From: Cercozoa sp. M6MM
Lineage: Eukaryota; Endomyxa: Ascetosporea
NCBI GenBank assembly: GCA_040357565.1
Contig: JBDODJ010000003.1
DNA length: 64,000 nucleotides
Reading direction: 5' to 3' (one strand)
Position 1 is the stretch's first letter, and each line of letters starts with the position of its first letter. Below the pieces are notes generated by a model. That model saw only the letters and a list, made by a program, of their open reading frames with translations, searched no databases and was not told where the DNA came from. The position numbers and the translations under genes were made by a program. This document shows, piece after piece, positions 22,268-40,720 of the stretch.

Positions 22268-23935
22268 TTAGAAGTTGAGGCCGAGCGACAGGGCGTTGGT
22301 GGAGCCGCCGGACGACGGCGAGTACATCGTGGTGGCGTTGAAGGAGAAGGTGGCGCCGCCCGTCGGTGCCGCACCGGCCTGTCCATTAGACACAATACTA
22401 GCACGTGGCCACAGTGGCTACAGGAGTGGCTACATTGAACTGCGTGACAGCCTTGACGTCGCCTTCGGAGGAAACCGAGACGCCGAGGGCGACGTTCTGG
22501 CCCTGTACCTTGGCGAACACCTCGCTCTGCACGCCCTGCGGGTCCTTGGGCACGCCCTGTTGGGGGGGGGGGTACAAAGTATGGGGATGGGGATAAAGTA
22601 TATATGGGGGAGGCACCTGGCCAACCAGACGAGCGCCGAGCTTGAACTGCTTGCCCACCGAGCGCATGTACATGAGTGCCCACTGCGGCGGCATGGCCGA
22701 CGGCATGAAGGGAGGAGCGAGGCCGCCCAGCATGGCACCGGCGTAGTGACCGCCGCGCTTCCACTGCGCCAGCGCGTCGAACATCACGGGCGACGCGCCC
22801 TGCTGCATGGCCATCGGTGCGAACATGGCCTGCACGCCGATCTTGGCGTGCCTCATGGCTGCGGGACCAAAGAGAAAGGTAACGGAGTAAGGTAACAGCA
22901 GGGTAAGGAGGGATGGTTAAGGAGGGCTTGGGTAAGTATGGACGGGAAAAGTAGAGAGGATATAAGGAGGAACGGGATAAGTAGGGGTAGAAGGTAAGAG
23001 GGGTAAAGCTACGCGTCAGAGCGACGCCAAGCGCCAACTCCGACGACAACAGCGGCGCCGACAGTGCCTGCATCTGCATCTGGAACGACACGCGCGGACG
23101 GCCACGACTGCTCGGTCATCGGAACAGGGGGTAAAGGGTAAGAAAATAGAGTAAGGGGGGAGGGGTAAACTACGTGCGAAGCGTCGACGACACGCCAAGC
23201 TGCGGCGAGAAGGACGTGCGGATCGTGCCGCCTACGGTGGGGATAACATGGATATAGGGGGGGGGGGGTAAAGACACTGGCTACCCTTGGCAAGACGAGC
23301 GCGCGACTGGAAGCCGTACGACACCATCGACTGCGTGCGCATGCGCGGCAGCGTCATCTTCTGTGCCGCCTGGAAGCTCACGTCGCCCGTAGACTTCCTG
23401 TCGACAGGGGTATGGGTATCGGGTGGGGGGGGGTAACACGGGTGAGTACCACGTGACGCCGCGCTGTGACTCGTTGCTCATCTCGATAAGCGAGGCCGTG
23501 GCATTCGCCACATCGCGCGGCCTACCGTACAGAGTATTTCTATGTGTCCACGCGGACAGCTAGAGCGCACACAAAGCATACCGTCCCATTGGACCGATCG
23601 ACTTGCCGTGCAGCTGCGTCGCCGTGCTGAACTGCAGCATGTGCGACGCCGACACCGATAGCACCTTGGTCATACGCAGCGACAGACCGGTCACGAAACT
23701 ACGCAATACGCGCGGACAGTCCAGTCCACATTTCCACCCAAACTGTGTTTTGCAAATATTACGGTCCGCCTTCGCTCATGCGGTCGACCGGCGTAGCGCG
23801 CAGCTTGCCCTGCAGATCGCCGAACTCGGCGGGCTCGCCACCTGCACCTGTCACACATGATGAGATTGCCCAAATCGCTCTAACCAACCATTAAAAATTA
23901 CTACGCACTCTGCTGACGAACATACCTTCAGACAT
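22268..23935 (-). CDS. TOM40: Tom40-like mitochondrial outer-membrane porin
   Basis: Beta-barrel of the porin-3 family, assigned to Tom40, the pore for protein import. The start at 23935 gives MSEG, then GEPAEFGDLQGKLRATPVDR, which resembles the PGxFEEL segment at the Tom40 N-terminus. Later exons carry SLRMTKVLSVSASHMLQFS, RDVANATASLIEMSNESQRG, DVSFQAAQKMTLPRM, FQMQMQALSAPLLSSELALG, MFDALAQWKRGGHYAGAMLG, VGKQFKLGARL and GVSVSSEGDVKAVTQFNV. These are alternating beta-strands rich in Gly, Ser and Thr. The C-terminus TNALSLGLNF resembles a beta-signal for SAM insertion. VDAC is the main alternative; the N-terminal segment favours Tom40. Introns are G-rich on the plus strand (C-rich in gene sense). 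Confidence 0.7.
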
Positions 23936-24252
23936 GACTGTGTGTTATAAATCCGCCTCTGCGTACACACAAGCGTCGGCGTGTGCTGGAGCGCAAAACC
24001 TGTCCGGACGTCCCCTTTAAGTGGGGCCGACCTGGTCATAAACTCAGTCCGTGTGGACTGACGAAGCCAGCTCGAGTGTGCTGCACGCAGACGAGAGCAC
24101 ACAAGGAGTGTGGTGGTGTGCCAGTTGATTGTATCGTGGGCTAACCGAAGTCCAGCTGCGATCTGTTCGCAAGCAAACCATTCTGGTTGGTCTGGTTTCG
24201 AAAACTTGATCTGCCAGTTGTCCAGGCGAGTTCTCTGTTGCTTTTGGTTCAG
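23936..24252. promoter_or_regulatory. Shared divergent promoter region
   Basis: The 317 bases separate the start codons of the Tom40-like gene (minus) and the DENN gene (plus). No defined motif was recognised. Confidence 0.4.
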
Positions 24253-26670
24253 ATGCAAGCGAACGAGTTTCCAGCCGCAGCGCAGCATCGTTTGTTCGAG
24301 TACTGCGCTTTGGTGGGCATTCCGAGCGAGGCAGACCCGTCTGTGAACACCAAGGTGCCTTGTCTAGTTGGCACTTGGGAAGGCAGCTGTATCGACTTGC
24401 ATTGTGGCAGCTGGCGAGTGCTGTGCGTGCTGTGCCGAAGCCAGAGCAAGCACGAAATGGCATAAACGTTTCATTCTCGGCCAGCGTGCTGTGGTAGCCT
24501 TCTTGCCCCCTCCGTTACCCCCTTTACCCCTGTTACCCACCCCCTCAGGCGATACCCAAAGAAAGACCATGCCGATTACGCGTTGCAACAACGTGAACTA
24601 GTCGATGCGTGTTTCCCTGTATAGTCGCACTTTCGTTCTCGTATTTGTCTGCATATTATTTTAGTTAAGGCTGCGTTGTGTAGGCCGGTCTGCCTCTGCG
24701 GTGTGGCAAGGCTCCGGCGCCGGCACTGCACGATTTCGTTCTCACCGACTGCACTGGCGCACAGGGCTCCCGGGTGCCTTTTTTCAAAGGAATTAAAGGG
24801 AGGGTACAATGAGGGGTCTAATGGGGCTATAGGTCTACGGCACGGCACTCGTGTTCTACGCGCGTCTGCCGCCGGCGCGACGTCGCATCGTCTCCTCGTC
24901 GCTCGACCTGTACGATTCTACGGGGAGGGGGTGGGGGTAAAAGAGAATAAAGTGGGGTAAAGACGCAGTGTGCGCAGTCGGAGCGAGCAAGAGTGGTTCG
25001 TTGGACGCGCCTTGTTGCTGCTGTCGAGTGGCGACTTTGCCGAGGCGTCACGTGCCACAGTCGCCGCCATCTTCCGCTCCTTCTGTCTCGCCACCGACGG
25101 TAGCACTTGCCTGGGGGGTTAACAGGAAGGGGGGGTATGGGGTGAGGTAAGGGCCCATGGGACAAGGGCTGGGGTACGGCAAGAGGGGGGTATAACTGCA
25201 CTTACACGTGGCAGGCGCGGCGGAGCGTCTGCTGGTGGCGGCGATGCACGACGTGCGCGTGCCGCAGACAGGGTCGGCCACGTGGCTACACCTGGACGAC
25301 GGTGACACGGTGCGTTTCGTGCGGCGACCACTGGCGTGTCCACCGTCGCTGCCTCTGTTGGCACGTGTCACTGTCAGTGGCACCAGTGGTAGTGACACCG
25401 TCATAGGTACAGACAGTGACCGAGGTGACCTGGGAGCCTCCTTGGAGCTGGGCGAACCGTCGCACGTGTCACCGACGGTGCGAGTGAGCACGTGGCACCC
25501 TGTCAGCACTCTGAGTGACCACGTGATCGGCACCGTCATGGCGGCACTGCTGACCGAGCGGCGCGTTCTCGTCATCGCCGATCGCGTCGGTTCGCTCGTG
25601 CCACTCGCGTCCTTCTTCCTGGTGCTTTACCCCGCTTTACCCAACCCCCTTACTCCCTCTTTACCCCTCACCCCCTCTTTGGCCCCTCTTTGCCCCTCCT
25701 CTTCCCCCTCTTTACTCCACTTTATCCCCTCCTCTTTACTCCTTCTTTAACCTCCCCCCTTTACCCCCTCTTTACCTCTACTTCTCTGACCCTTACCCCC
25801 TCCCCGAGTAGTCGGCGATGTGGCCGCTGTACTGGACGCACTTGTACGTTCCTGTGGTAGTTTTACCCCCTTACTCCTTAACCTACTCAGCCCCTTTACC
25901 CCCTTCAACCCCTTTAACCCTTTACCCCCGCCCCAGGCCTCACGCACACAGCTGCGCAACCTCGCGAACAATGCGCCAACAGCACTACCGGTGTGTACAC
26001 TTTTGTCCCTTAAAACAAGGATCCTTTAACTAGATGCACCTCCCTTAACTACCTGTTCAGTACGCCCCTATCTAACTTTAAACGCACCCTTAAATGCAGT
26101 TTTTGGTGGGCACGCTGCGCGTCAATGTTTTCGGCAACGGAATGCGCGCGCCGGTCGACACGCTCGTCTGTAGTTTTACCCCCCCCCCCCCCCCACCCCT
26201 TCTTTACCCCCTTCTTTATCAGCCTTCTTTACCCTTACCGCTTTACCCCCCCTCCCCACCTCTCAGTGGACGCCGAGCGCGGCGATCTGCTGCTGTCGGA
26301 CGTCGACGGCGCCGTGCGGCCGCTGCAGGGGTCTGTTTCTTTTTTGTTAAGGGGGTGGTTTTTTGTTTAAGGGGATCTATCTGATCAATAAGGTCGATTT
26401 GTGTCTAATTAAAGGGGTGTATTGTTGAGTAAAAGGAGTTTGAATAATACCAATTTTTGTTATCTCGTGTGTATTATTCGTGTATATTTTAAATGCAGTT
26501 AATGTACCCCGATTGATTAGGGAGTGTGTATCTTACTTAAGGGGGTGTCTTGTAGGACCGGAGCGCCGACGCTGCCGGCGCAGTTCGGCGAGCTGCGTGG
26601 AACGCTGGCGGCACTCGTCCGCGCGGTCGGCCGACCCGAGCTGCTGGAGCGACAGCTCGCGCTCATGCAG
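24253..26670 (+). CDS. DENN-domain protein (Rab GEF-like), 3' end lost in gap
   Basis: DENN proteins activate Rab GTPases by nucleotide exchange. The start at 24253 gives HRLFEYCALVGIPSEAD (uDENN), then RYPKKDHADYALQQRELVDA and LPLRCGKAPAPALHDFVLTD. The next exons carry YGTALVFYARLP and EWFVGRALLLLSSGDFAEAS. The core DENN strand-turn follows: SDHVIGTVMAALLTERRVLV and LVPLASFFLVLY. Small exons with VGDVAAVLDAL, LVGTLRVNVFGNGM and DAERGDLLLSDVDGAVRPLQ, then TLPAQFGELRGTLAALVRAV, fit the dDENN part. The last visible exon ends ERQLALMQ near 26670, followed by a C-rich tandem repeat and a 100-base gap. The remaining exons are missing or lie in the gap. Intron orientation bias is odd (see findings). 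Confidence 0.8.
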
Positions 26671-26674
26671 GTGC

Positions 26675-26830
26675 TTTACCCCTTACCCCCTATTCCCTAC
26701 CCTCTTCCCCTATTCCCTACCCCCTTCCCTATTCCCTACCCCCTTCCCCCTATTCCCTACCCCCTTCCCCCTATTCCCTACCCCCTTCCCCCTATTCCCT
26801 ACCCCCTTCCCCCTATTCCCTACCCCCTTC
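26675..26830. repeat. C-rich tandem repeat ending at an assembly gap
   Basis: About eight copies of a unit close to CCCTATTCCCTACCCCCTTC, directly after the last visible DENN exon. The array runs into the 100-base N gap 26831-26930, so copy number is unknown. Confidence 0.9.
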
Positions 26831-26930
26831 NNNNNNNNNNNNNNNNNNNNNNNNNNNNNNNNNNNNNNNNNNNNNNNNNNNNNNNNNNNNNNNNNNNNNN
26901 NNNNNNNNNNNNNNNNNNNNNNNNNNNNNN

Positions 26931-28606
<1,676 letters not shown>

Positions 28607-28796
28607 GTTGTGACGCTTCAGTACGTAGTTGGGCTACGACAACTAAGACTGGACCTGGATTTTCTCAGCTCACCAGGGATGTGCCCGCGCGGATGTTGTT
28701 AGTACGTTTTGGTTGATTTCACAATTCCGTGTCTCGCAGCTGGCAATTCTGACGTGACAGACGCAGAGACGATCATACGATAGGAAGTGGATCTAC

Positions 28797-33363
<4,567 letters not shown>

Positions 33364-33578
33364 AGTAACACATTGCTGCACGCATCATCTGCTGTCGATT
33401 GTGCTGTGCAGTTTGACTAAGCAGTCCCTTAATCAAGTTGGAAACGCAGACTTTGCTATACGCGTAATTTCAACAGCTCAGCAGCGTGGTAGCTCTATTT
33501 TAGTGCAGTTTAAGTGCGTCTGACTGTGTTTAGTGACAAGCAATTGTTGCCATTCGTGTCGGTTGCGCTGGCGGCTGA
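33364..33578. promoter_or_regulatory. Compact divergent promoter
   Basis: Only 215 bases lie between the start codons of the Sec5-like gene (minus) and the giant gene (plus). No named element was identified. Confidence 0.4.
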
Positions 33579-36500
33579 ATGAATGAGCTGCGCGCGGTCG
33601 CGCAGACCAGTTCCGAGTGGACAGTGACCGTGCTCGACGCCGAGCTGTCTCGACTTGCACTTTCTCAGCCCGAACGAGCTCCACGGGTACTGCTTCCGCG
33701 AGACACGTTAGAGACACTCCTCATATGTGTTTTGCGTTGCTCCAGGTGGCGGCAGCACGAAAGAGTTTGAGACACTTTTGCCGAGCCTGCAAGATCACAG
33801 ACCTGTCAACTGAGTTTACAGATCCTCGTCTGGCTTTCTTGCTTCAGTTTTCTTCCTTTCGCGATAATCTCAAGAACAGTGAGTTGCCCCAACTTTGCTT
33901 TTTGTTTAGCTTGTTGCTTTGACTGAGGTTGGGTGCTGCAGGGAAACTGGAAGCAGTTTCGGCATGCTTCAATCTCGCGCTCGATGGCTACTCTGAGTTG
34001 GCAGTTCGTGTCGCTCGTGAACTCCGCTTTTCTGTTTCGGGTACTTTCGCTTTGCTTGCTTTGAGACACTTAACTTAGCTTTGAGATGTTGAGTTGTTAT
34101 TTTGAAATGTTGCTTTGGTGCTTTCATGTGCAGAGTTGACGGAGCTTTTGGAACGCTGTATTCGAAGTGGTCTCACACAGTGCATTCGTCCCGTGCTTCG
34201 TCTTCTGCGTGTCTCGTGCACCTTGCCGCAAGCAACGAAAAGCGACGATGTCGATAGCGACGCGCATGTGCTGACGCACGAGTTTCAGCTCGACGAGAAC
34301 GATTTTTTCGCCGAAGAAACGCGCATTTGTCGTACTTTTCGCTTTCTTTCGACTTTCGCTGTTTCGCGCTTTGTTTTTCGAAAGCTGGAATCTTTGCGCT
34401 TTTGCAGAGCGAGCACAGTGGCCTGGTTTGGAAGACGTGCTGCGACGTGCCTTTCTGTGTGCCGATGCGAACGGTTTGAGTGTGACGACGATCCTTGCCA
34501 TGGCTCGTGACTGTATGCCGCTACTAAGCTGTGACGTAGCTGCTCGAAGTGCGGTATGTTTTGCTTTCGCTTTTGCTTTGTTCCGAAATAGCTTTACTTT
34601 GTTTCGATTGCTCTGTTTCGAAATAGCTTTGCTTTGTTTAAAAGCAGCTTTGTTTTGTTAGAAAGCAGCTTTGCTTTGTTCCGAAATAGTGTTGTTTTGC
34701 AGTGCCAGGAGCTGAGTCAAGACGCCTCGTCGCTGGCGAAGCTGCTGTACGAGAGTCCGCTGCGAAAAGGCGCTCGTGCTCGCAGCTTTGTGGACGCGAT
34801 ATCGCTGCGCGGGTGGTCACAGCTGAGTGACCTGGAGCGTCTATGTGCGCACGTGTCAGTGACGATGCCCGAGTTCATTTGTGGGGCCGCGCAGTCGCTG
34901 CCGACGTCGCTGATACCGTTGCTACTGGAGTCATTTAAAGACAGCGACGAAGCAGAGGCTGTGGACAAGGCACTCGACATGCGACTGCTGCATGTGCTTC
35001 TGACTCAGCAAAAACAACAAGGAAAACAACAAGGAAAACAACAAGACGGCGTAGTGCCGCTGTCGCCGTCGGTGGTACTCGCCATGCAGCGCAAGTTCGG
35101 CTCAGATGCTGCACTCTTCTGGAAGCACCTGGTGCAGCACGTGCCCGGCTACAGTGGGGCTGCGAAACTCGCCGCCGTCGTGGCGAAACGCTGGCGCAAA
35201 CCGCCTGTGACTCTGGTGCATTCTGCTTACCACCCTGTGTCTGTTGTGTATCAGTACTGCCTGTACAGACGGAGAATGTGCTGTCGCCCAAGTTGACATG
35301 CGACGAGAACCGTCTGTTGTTCGCCGCATGCGTGCAGCAGGAGCTGTCGCCGGTCGCTCCGGATGATGCCGAGATCGAGAGGCGTTTCGCGCGTCACTAC
35401 GCACGTGCCATGCTGCTGCACGGACACGTGGCACGTGCCAAGTCCGTCGTGTCGGCACTGACGCCGGCGCAGTGGTCGGCACTCGTGTGCAGTGTGGCAC
35501 GTGACACTGTCGTTGCTGCGCTCACTGGTCCGACTACTGACACTGATACCAATGACGGTCAGAGTGACCACCAGAGTGACCGCTCGAGTGGTCACCCAGT
35601 GGAGCAACTGCTGCGGGAGGTTCGACACATGGCACCGCGCCAACTCGCGCAGAACCTGGCGGCCGCCTGGCGACTGGCCGGCCTGCTCCGATCGCTCGAG
35701 TCGGCTCGAGTTGAGTCCAGTCCTACTGAGCCGAGACACACTGAGCCGACAAGAGTCACATGGGCTCAGTGCAGCGACACGTGGTACCCCCAGGTGCGAG
35801 TCAAAGCGTCCAGTGTGGCCACTGTGCTGACACGTGCGCTGTCACCGTCGCACGGTCTGCCGACTTTGCAGGTTCTTTACCTCGTCTACCCCTCTACTTT
35901 CTGCTCTCTTGTATTACCGTACTGCCCCACAGGTGATCCAGACGGTGGGTGCCATTCTGGACACTGAGTTGGCCGGTCTGTTTGTTGGCACAGATGGTGC
36001 GTTCGACTCGGTGCACGCGCAGCTGCAGCACGTGGCCACTCAGTCAGGTGCCGGTGAGGCCGGTGCAGTGGCCCAGGCGATCCTGCAGAAGTTGGCACGT
36101 GCCGCACTGGCACGTGGCGAACGTTCCACGTGCGCTGCCTTGCTGCAGCGCTCTGGGTCGCCTGGGTTCCTTGGGTCCCTACCTTCTGGGTCCCTACCTT
36201 CTGGGTCTCTATCCTCAGAATTGGATCGCAGCATGGACGCGGCCTTCGAACAGCACGCCCGGCGACTGCAGCGACTGCACAAGACAGTTCGACCCTCTGC
36301 AGACAGTGTGCTCTCTGCAGACAGTGCAACCTCCTCTGGGACTATCGAGGGCGATGCGAAACTCCGAGAGTTGCGTCGCTTCTTGCGGCACACGGCACTG
36401 CTCGACAGCGACTCGGCCAGCACGCTGCTGTCGCTGCTCACCGACACTGCACTGTATCTTTTACTTGAGGTATGGGGTAGGGTATTGGACGGTTACTAGA

Positions 36501-39500
36501 GTTGAGTGTAGAGACACTAGCGACGTCGGACAGCGCGCCGAGTGCTTCCACGACGCCCTGGCTTTGTGCCGCGTGTCACAACAAGTCGGCGTTGTCGGCA
36601 TCGAACAGGTCCTCCGCGTGGCCCAACGTGAGGCTGAGAAAGACAAGCAGATCGCTGAAGCACTCCAGTCGCTTTTGGCACTGCCAGAGGCCGCCACGGC
36701 CGTCGAAACCGTCTGTCAGAAGAAACGAGTCGAAAACACCGTTCACAGCCTGCGCAGTGGTTTCTTTTCGACCTCCTCCCGGTTTATTTCATCGAAATTG
36801 CACAATTTCTGTAGCTTTACTCGTCCGCGCAGACGTTCGACGCCTGTTCTTTTTGTCGCTCTGTCGAGTGAGCCCGTTTGAACCGGTGCTTGAGCTTGCG
36901 CGACTGCTGAGTGCTCCAGTTCGTCTGCTAAAGTGTCGTCGCGTGCTTTTGGCCGTTTTGCTGGACGAAGCTGTGCCGAGCGATTTCGAGTTGAGTGTCG
37001 ACGACAAGCGCTTCCTGATCCGTCTGTTGGACTCGTCGGTGATCCTGGCATGTGCCACTGGTCAAGTGGTACCTCTGCCAGTGTTATTTTGGTACCTTTA
37101 ACACGTGCCAACTGGGCAGAGTGAGGAACTGCACGGAGTGCCCACGGGCGTTCTGGACCGTTTCGCGTGCAATCTGTCGAAATGGCAGGCACTCTTCGCC
37201 GTGTGCAAACACGAGGATTCGCGCAAGAAACACGCGCAGTCGGTACAACTTGACTCACTCAGACGGTGAGTTGGCACGTGACCAATGGTGCCAATGCCAT
37301 GTGCGCAGGTAGAAACGCAAGTACTCAAAGCGCACGTGGCAGCCTTGGCCAAGTTGCGTCACTTTCTGGATCAGAACGGTCAGAACAAGATGGTGAACTA
37401 CGCGCGGCTGTGCGCGTCGCCAGCCTTGTTCGCGCTGACAGTGCATGCGCTGGTGGACGAGTTCTCCGTGTTCCTGTGGCGTCGTTTGGCCGCTGTGTTC
37501 GGCCCTATCTTTCGACTGCGTGCGCGAGGTCTCTTGCTCCTACACCCTATCCCTTACCCCCTCTATATTATTGTATGAGTATTACCATCGCAGGCACGGA
37601 AGAAGAACTGCCAGAGTCGTCGGAGATAATAAAGCCGGTGCTACTGCATGCGCAGCAACAAGGAATTGACGAACTCGTCGTGTACGGCGTCTTCTGTGCC
37701 GCCGAGTTTTCTCGCATTGGTACCTTGGACCATGAGGGTAGTGTGTGGAGAATCAATGTGTATGGGCGGTAGACAACGTGACTGCGGAGGCACTGCGCGA
37801 GTGGTATGAGCGCGTACAGATGCCGTTGCAGTCGGTACTGCAGTCGCCGCGCGCGCTGTCGCTGTCGCTGCTGCAGTCGCTCGTGGCTCACTCTGTTTTG
37901 GCCGATGCTGCGTGCTCGGGTACCCCCGCCCCGTTACCCCCATTACCCCATTAGCCTCTTGCTGATACAGTGGAGGAGAGGTGCCAGATGCTCGTAATTT
38001 TGCAAAGCGCCGTCGCTGAGGCGGTACGAGCAGTCTTGTCATGCTGATACTCACAGCACGCGTCGATATGTAGGACGGTGACATGACGGTGTCGATGCTG
38101 TCGCTGTTGACTCAAGTGAGTCAACTGCTGGGCCACGTGGACCGTGCGCAGCATGTGTCAAAGGCACTGACGGCGGCTCTGTGTCGCCACGCGGCACGTT
38201 GGGTCCTGTCGCAGTCGCGTCGAGTCTCGGTGCACGAGTTGCTGCGACGCGTGCTCACTGAGGCATTGCTGCACCCTGGTACAGCTGTACCCCCTGTGTC
38301 TTTCGCCCCTTTAACCTTTAACGACTTGCGTGTGTATCCCCAGACCCTGTCGAGATTGACCAGGTGCTGGACCGACTGCAGCAGCACGTGTGCAGCGACT
38401 CACTAAGCATGCGCGAACTGAGCAGTCACGTGGCCGATATGCTGTGCCTCCAGCTGCGCGAGCAGGGCGTTACTCAAGCTGCAGTTTCTCCCCGAGGCGG
38501 CGTTTCTCCAGTCAACATACTGACTGTCCTGGAGCACTGCTTGCTGCGCAACACTGCTCTGGACGCTGCGGTGCCTTTCTGCCTTCCTTCAACTTTTGTT
38601 CTACCCACCCTTGTACTCCCCACCTTGCAACACAGACGAGACGAGAACTGCTGCTGCGCGTGCTTAAAGAAGCCGCTCGTGTCGGTCAAAGCGACTTGTT
38701 GCAGTGGACAGTGTCGGTGTAAGTTAGCCCATCTGCATATGCTTTACTCTTGTACCCTCTCCCCTGCAGGGACACATCACGCACGGCGGAGACGGTGTCG
38801 CTGCTGGCTCAGGTGGCTACAGATGGCACGGTGCAACAGGCACGTGTGGTCACGCAGACACAGGTAGCCACGCGGGCAGCCTGCGACACGCTGCGTCACT
38901 TTGTTCCCGACATTGTGCTTGAGGATGGTCTGCCCGAGGCGGTTCATTTCCTGTCGTCGGAACTTCCGCGCGTACGACAGCACTCGTCGGTCGAGGACAC
39001 GGTGCGACTGTGTGACGCTCTGCACACGCTACTATGCTCTGCTTTCGGTATGTTTTCTCACTTTCCTATCCTTTCACAGGTCCTTGATATTAAAGGTCAC
39101 ACAGAGGCAGGCACAGCGACGGTGCACCTGGTGAGTGACCTCGTGTGTCTCGCACTCGACCTGAGCCGCGACCGCGCGGAAGAGGTGCTGGACAAGCTTG
39201 TCGTCGTACGCGAGGCCAGTGTGCTGCTGCGACGGGCACTGGGCGAAAGTGTCATTGTCGACAGAGACGCCATGGCGGTCGACGAAGAGAACGAAGAAGA
39301 CGCTTTCAGCGAATTCAGTGACTTTAGCGACTGGGACAACGACGAGCTCGACGATGTCCATATGTCCTCTGGCGTGAGCACTGGGGTGGCCACCGGAGTG
39401 ACCACTGGAGTGACCACTGATGTGACCACTGGAGTGACCACTGAAGCATCAGCAGCAGTCACGGAGACACTGGCCGGCATACTCCAGCGCACGAAACTTC

Positions 39501-40363
39501 GGCGTGACCTTACCGTGTTGCAGCTCGGCCTGCGGTGGCAGCTGCCGCCTGCGCTTGTGCTGGATGTGCTGGCGCTGCGCGTGCAACGACGTGCCGATCG
39601 ACGCACACGCGATAGGTCGCTCTCGGGCCTGGCATCGGGTCTCACATCAGGAGGACTCACATCGAGTGCTTTCACTTCGGGCGGTCTGTCGGGTGGACTC
39701 ACGTCGACCCTGGCCTCGGGGCTGAGTGGACTCTCGCGCGGTCTCAAGGACATCACGCGCATGGCACAGCGCAGCCTGCGCACTGCGGAACTACCGTTAT
39801 TTACCGACACCGATGACACCAGTGGGGACACCAGTGACTCCTCCATGCTGCGACAGTTGCTTCTTGCCGATGAAACAGTCGTGCTGCTGTTGCTGACGCA
39901 CGCGTTGCTGTCACCGGCGATCTCGCTGACACAACATGCTGTGCTGGTGACTGGAGTGACCGAGGTGCTGCAACGTGTGCAGCGACGCGACGACCGACTT
40001 CGACCGCCGGCGCTGCAGTCGCTCGAGTGCGTGCTGGCACAGCTCACGACGCGACGCAACCTGCAGCTCGGCTGGGCACTTCTCCATCGGTAAATGAGGT
40101 TGCATGTAAGGATGGATACACGCAGTGTTGTAAAAGGGAAGTAAAATGCTTGTGTCGGTAGTATGATGCGCACATCGAGCGACGATGTCGTACGCAACTT
40201 CTACGAAGCCGAGCTGTCGACACTGGCGAGACGCGGCAGCGAGGAGGGTGTCACCGAGTGCATGCGAGTCTTCACAGCCATGGTGGCCGCTCCGGCGGCA
40301 CCTCCGCTGCCTGCCAATCTTTCTCCCAGCAGTCGTGGCTCGCGCCCTCGTGATCAGCACTAG
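33579..40363 (+). CDS. Very large helical protein, family not recognised
   Basis: Starts MNELRAVAQTSSEWTVTVLD at 33579 and ends SSRGSRPRDQH at 40363, with many short introns. I estimate 1,600-1,800 residues. The sequence is dominated by amphipathic helices, for example KSLRHFCRACKITDL, LTELLERCIRSGLTQCIRPV and SLAKLLYESPLRKGARARSF, suggesting an alpha-solenoid. There are no membrane spans or catalytic motifs. Low-complexity coding inserts stand out: QQKQQGKQQGKQQ, SLPSGSLPSGSLSSE, a VTTG repeat (39380-39445) and a SGLTSGG-rich stretch (39640-39740). An acidic patch (DEENEEDAFSEFSDFSDWD) precedes the VTTG repeat. Large tethering or kinetochore solenoids are possible, but nothing seen is diagnostic. 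The first ATG is the only one giving an in-phase opening exon. Confidence 0.65.
34553..34700. repeat. Intronic TTTGCTTTGTT-type repeat
   Basis: Several diverged copies of a 25-30 base unit (TTTGCTTTGTTCCGAAATAG-like) fill an intron of the giant gene. It is T-rich in gene sense and leads into the acceptor at about 34701. Confidence 0.75.
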
Positions 40364-40720
40364 CGCGGAGACGGCACTGGAGTGTTCGCCCTGAACTCGA
40401 TTCGTCATTGTTAGTTAACTGAGTCCTGTTTGAAACCAACTAGCGTAGGCATCAGCCCGGGGTGGGTCACAAGAGCATCGCCGTGTCGTGTCTATCGCCC
40501 GCGTAGGACCGTAATATCGCCCGCGTAGGACCGTAACAGATCGTATTTGAAAGATCGATATCATCGGATCCACTTGAGGAGTGAAATACATTTTGGAAAC
40601 GTAAGATTACTACGTAGCAGTGCGTACAGTTACAGTGATGTGTCGACGCCAGTTTGTTTTGACGACCAGTTGACCTTGAATGAGACGAGTGGAGAGGTGC
40701 ATGCGCACAGCTGAGCAGTT
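40364..40720. other. Convergent spacer with a tandem duplication
   Basis: Tail-to-tail region between the giant gene and the flavoenzyme. It contains a perfect two-copy tandem repeat of 22 bases (40493-40514 and 40515-40536; unit starts TATCGCCCGCGTAGG). No exon was recognised. Confidence 0.6.

Noticed and set aside
26675-26830. C-rich 20-base array as a telomere or CRISPR-like array
   Set aside because: It is a direct tandem repeat without spacers, sits in an intron, and does not match a simple telomere unit.
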